This document shows, in pieces, positions 41,356 to 43,037 of a stretch of 43,037 nt of DNA. Location: contig JAACED010000017.1 in NCBI GenBank assembly GCA_011682695.1, forward strand, positions 1-43,037, written 5' to 3'. Both the position numbers and the translations under genes were made by a program. The notes under the pieces are model-generated. The model searched no databases. It was not told the origin of the DNA and saw only the letters and a list, made by a program, of their open reading frames with translations. Origin of the DNA: Gammaproteobacteria bacterium (GTDB lineage: Bacteria; Actinomycetota; Acidimicrobiia; Spongiisociales; UBA4744). Position 1 is the stretch's first letter. Each line of letters opens with the position of its first letter.

Positions 41356-42351
41356 GTGAATCGCCCGTTCGACATTGTTCTGTTGCTTGCCCTTCCTGCA
41401 TCCGGCAAGTCCGAGATTCGCCGGTATCTGGCGTCGCTGCCGCCCGACGTGGCACGTTCGGAGTTCAACCTCGGACCCACGGTCCAGATCGATGATTACC
41501 CGTATGTGCATCTCATGCGGCGGATCTCACAGGAACAGGTCCGGCTCGGCTCGGCACCTGCTTTCTTCGCCGATGACACGCAGCCGTTTCTCGACGATCG
41601 GGATTGGGGCACACTTACGGTGCTTCTGGACGAGGACTATCACGCGCTGAGGCGGGAGGTTCCTGAGTTCATTCCGGATCCTGCGAAGTGGCTTCTCGAT
41701 CGTCTCGATCGTGCTCGGGGAACCGCAGGAGCGCCGGTTCCGTTCGATGCCATCGACTCCCGGGCGGCGCTCGAGGCCGCCATCGCGAACGATGCAGCGG
41801 AACTTGTCGAAGGACTTCCCTCCGGGCCTCTCGAGGGAGGCGAGACGGTCGTCATGGAGTTCGCCCGGGGAGGACCCCGCGGGGCTGCTCTGCCCCTTCC
41901 ACCGCCCTTTGGATATCGCTACGCGCTGGCGATGCTGTCGGCGGAAGTACTCTCTCGCGCAGTGATTCTCTACGTGTGGGTCAGCCCCGAAGAGAGCCGG
42001 CGCAAGAACCGGGAACGAGCCCGTCCCGGTGCCGACGGTTCGATCCTGTATCACGGGGTCCCGGAGGCGGTGATGGAGGCAGAGTATGGCCTCGATGACA
42101 TGGCGTGGCTGCTGGAGTCGTCAGACGTTCCCGGCACGGTCACGGTGAATGCACACGGCCGGGTGTTTCACCTTCCCACCGCGCGATTCGACAATCGGGT
42201 GGACCGCACATCGTTCTTGCGCGCCGGTCCGGAGGAGTGGTCCCCGGATGACATCCAGGCCGTGCATGAAGAGCTGCGGCGAGCGTTTCGTTCGCTCCAG
42301 GAATTACGGCAGACGGTGGGCGAATTCGGTGACGTGAGCGGGAATTGCTAG
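41356..42351 (+). CDS. P-loop NTPase-like protein of unknown function
   Basis: 331 residues. Near the N-terminus LLLALPASGKSEIRRYL is a Walker A-like P-loop (PASGKS), as in nucleoside or sugar kinases. RAVILYVWVSPEESRRKNRERARPG in the middle resembles a kinase LID region with several Arg. The rest has no recognised domain. The fold suggests a small-molecule kinase, but the substrate is unknown. The start at GTG 41356 follows a -10 box at leaderless spacing; ATGs at 41224 and 41314 are in frame but lie in or near the ccmH start region. Its last 48 bases overlap the end of the convergent gene. Confidence 0.65.
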   Translation: MNRPFDIVLLLALPASGKSEIRRYLASLPPDVARSEFNLGPTVQIDDYPYVHLMRRISQEQVRLGSAPAFFADDTQPFLDDRDWGTLTVLLDEDYHALRREVPEFIPDPAKWLLDRLDRARGTAGAPVPFDAIDSRAALEAAIANDAAELVEGLPSGPLEGGETVVMEFARGGPRGAALPLPPPFGYRYALAMLSAEVLSRAVILYVWVSPEESRRKNRERARPGADGSILYHGVPEAVMEAEYGLDDMAWLLESSDVPGTVTVNAHGRVFHLPTARFDNRVDRTSFLRAGPEEWSPDDIQAVHEELRRAFRSLQELRQTVGEFGDVSGNC

Positions 42352-42930
42352 CTGGGGATTCGAGGATTCAGGAGGGCCCGCGGTCATTCGGGTCGGGATG
42401 ACGCCGGTCCACACGGGCCATTCCTCCGTCGATGCCGGCGGGCCCGTCCGGGCTTTCAGAGATGCCTCGCTCAGCGGGATCGAGACGACCACGGTCGCCC
42501 CGACTTCTTGATCGGTCATCGGACGCAGATGAGGGAGCCGTCCGGGGATGAGGTGCTCGACGATCGCCTCGAGCGCAGCTCGCTTCTCCCGAGGGTCGGT
42601 GACTTCGGTCGCATTCCCGAACACGACCACCGACCGGTAGTTGAGCGAGTGATGGAACGCAGAGGAGTCGAGCACAAGGCCGTCGAGCAGGGCTACAGAA
42701 ATGGACACATCGGCACCGGACCGCAGGATCTTCATCAGCCGGCTCGCCGATGAACCATGGAGGTACAGCCGGTCGTCGTCCCGCGCGTACGTCGAGGGAA
42801 TCACCACGGGGCCACCGTCGATGAAGCCCACATGACAGATCATCGCCTCGTCGAGGAGGGCTGCGATTTCGACGAAGTCCGAGCTTCCACGTTCGGGGTG
42901 ACGGTGCAAGGTGGTGCGGCGGGTTGACAT
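42304..42930 (-). CDS. Pyridoxamine 5'-phosphate oxidase-like flavin-binding protein
   Basis: 208 residues starting MSTRRTTLHRHPERGSSDFVEIAALLDEAMICHVGFIDGGPVVIPST. This pattern (HPERG near the start, a CHVGF strand, PVVIPSTY, then LYLHGSSASRLMK) is typical of the split-barrel FMN/F420-binding family related to pyridoxamine phosphate oxidase and nitroimidazole-resistance proteins. The HHSLNYRSVVVFGNATEV strand completes the barrel. The reaction is unknown. ATG 42930 lies 7 bases after TAAGCT, so a leaderless transcript is likely. The C-terminal 48 bases overlap the convergent P-loop gene. Confidence 0.85.
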   Translation of the reverse strand: MSTRRTTLHRHPERGSSDFVEIAALLDEAMICHVGFIDGGPVVIPSTYARDDDRLYLHGSSASRLMKILRSGADVSISVALLDGLVLDSSAFHHSLNYRSVVVFGNATEVTDPREKRAALEAIVEHLIPGRLPHLRPMTDQEVGATVVVSIPLSEASLKARTGPPASTEEWPVWTGVIPTRMTAGPPESSNPQLAIPAHVTEFAHRLP

Positions 42931-42937
42931 GTTCGGG

Positions 42938-42943
42938 AGCTTA
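42938..42943 (-). promoter_or_regulatory. -10 box of a leaderless flavoprotein transcript
   Basis: On the minus strand TAAGCT ends 7 bases before ATG 42930, the fourth gene in the window with this exact spacing. A 22-base sequence directly upstream (42947-42968) recurs near 36561. Confidence 0.5.
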
Positions 42944-43037
42944 GGAGCCCGCCGAGTAATGCATGGCACACACCTCGACGACTGTGCATCGCCGCCCGTG
43001 GCGTTCTCCGCCTCGACGTACCCCGGAGGGTGCGCCT

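Overview
The window looks like chromosomal DNA of a high-GC actinobacterium (Actinomycetota), probably an uncultured or environmental one. The evidence is a ChoD-like GMC oxidoreductase, a PimB-type mannosyltransferase, frequent GTG/TTG starts, 1- and 4-base start/stop overlaps, and several genes with a TANNNT box about 7 bases before the start codon (leaderless transcription). The lineage is inferred from gene content only. No tRNA, rRNA, CRISPR array or insertion sequence was seen.

Bases 1-8330 (+): the end of one Asp/Glu-racemase-like gene, a second complete one, then a compact histidine operon: hisG, a hisC-HAD phosphatase fusion, hisB, hisH, hisF, a hisA-hisI-hisE triple fusion and hisD. 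Ahead of hisG lies a histidine attenuator: promoter, a 17-residue His-rich leader peptide and a terminator hairpin. hisD is broken by an 11-bp tandem duplication.

Bases 8509-18549: branched-chain amino acid synthesis. On the minus strand, ilvB-ilvN-ilvC-leuA-leuB is preceded by a second attenuator whose leader peptide reads Ile-Leu-Val-Leu. ilvD diverges on the plus strand and appears leaderless. leuC-leuD is a separate minus-strand pair.

Bases 18999-31739: a respiratory locus with 53 predicted c-type haem sites in six proteins. On the minus strand: an 11-haem surface-type cytochrome with Ig/FnIII/ZU5-like domains, an Rrf2-family regulator, three membrane-anchored 9-10-haem cytochromes, a SurA-like chaperone, a TPR protein, an NHL beta-propeller protein, a Rieske protein, a b6-type cytochrome b, and a subunit IV fused to seven monohaem cytochrome c domains. 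A secreted hexahaem cytochrome diverges on the plus strand. The set reads as a quinol-to-cell-surface electron conduit (extracellular electron transfer) in an actinobacterium. This is the strongest candidate for an undescribed system.

Bases 32010-42969: mixed genes: an aldehyde-dehydrogenase-like protein, a PimB-like glycosyltransferase, Maf, a CmtR-like ArsR metal sensor without an ordinary start codon, a tiny promoter-bearing operon of two very short ORFs, a ChoD-like flavoprotein, an acyl-CoA synthetase with a one-base frameshift, ccmI/ccmH for cytochrome c maturation, a P-loop protein and a pyridoxamine-phosphate-oxidase-like flavoprotein. The two frameshifts and the missing start codon may be real or may be sequence errors. 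Reads would decide.
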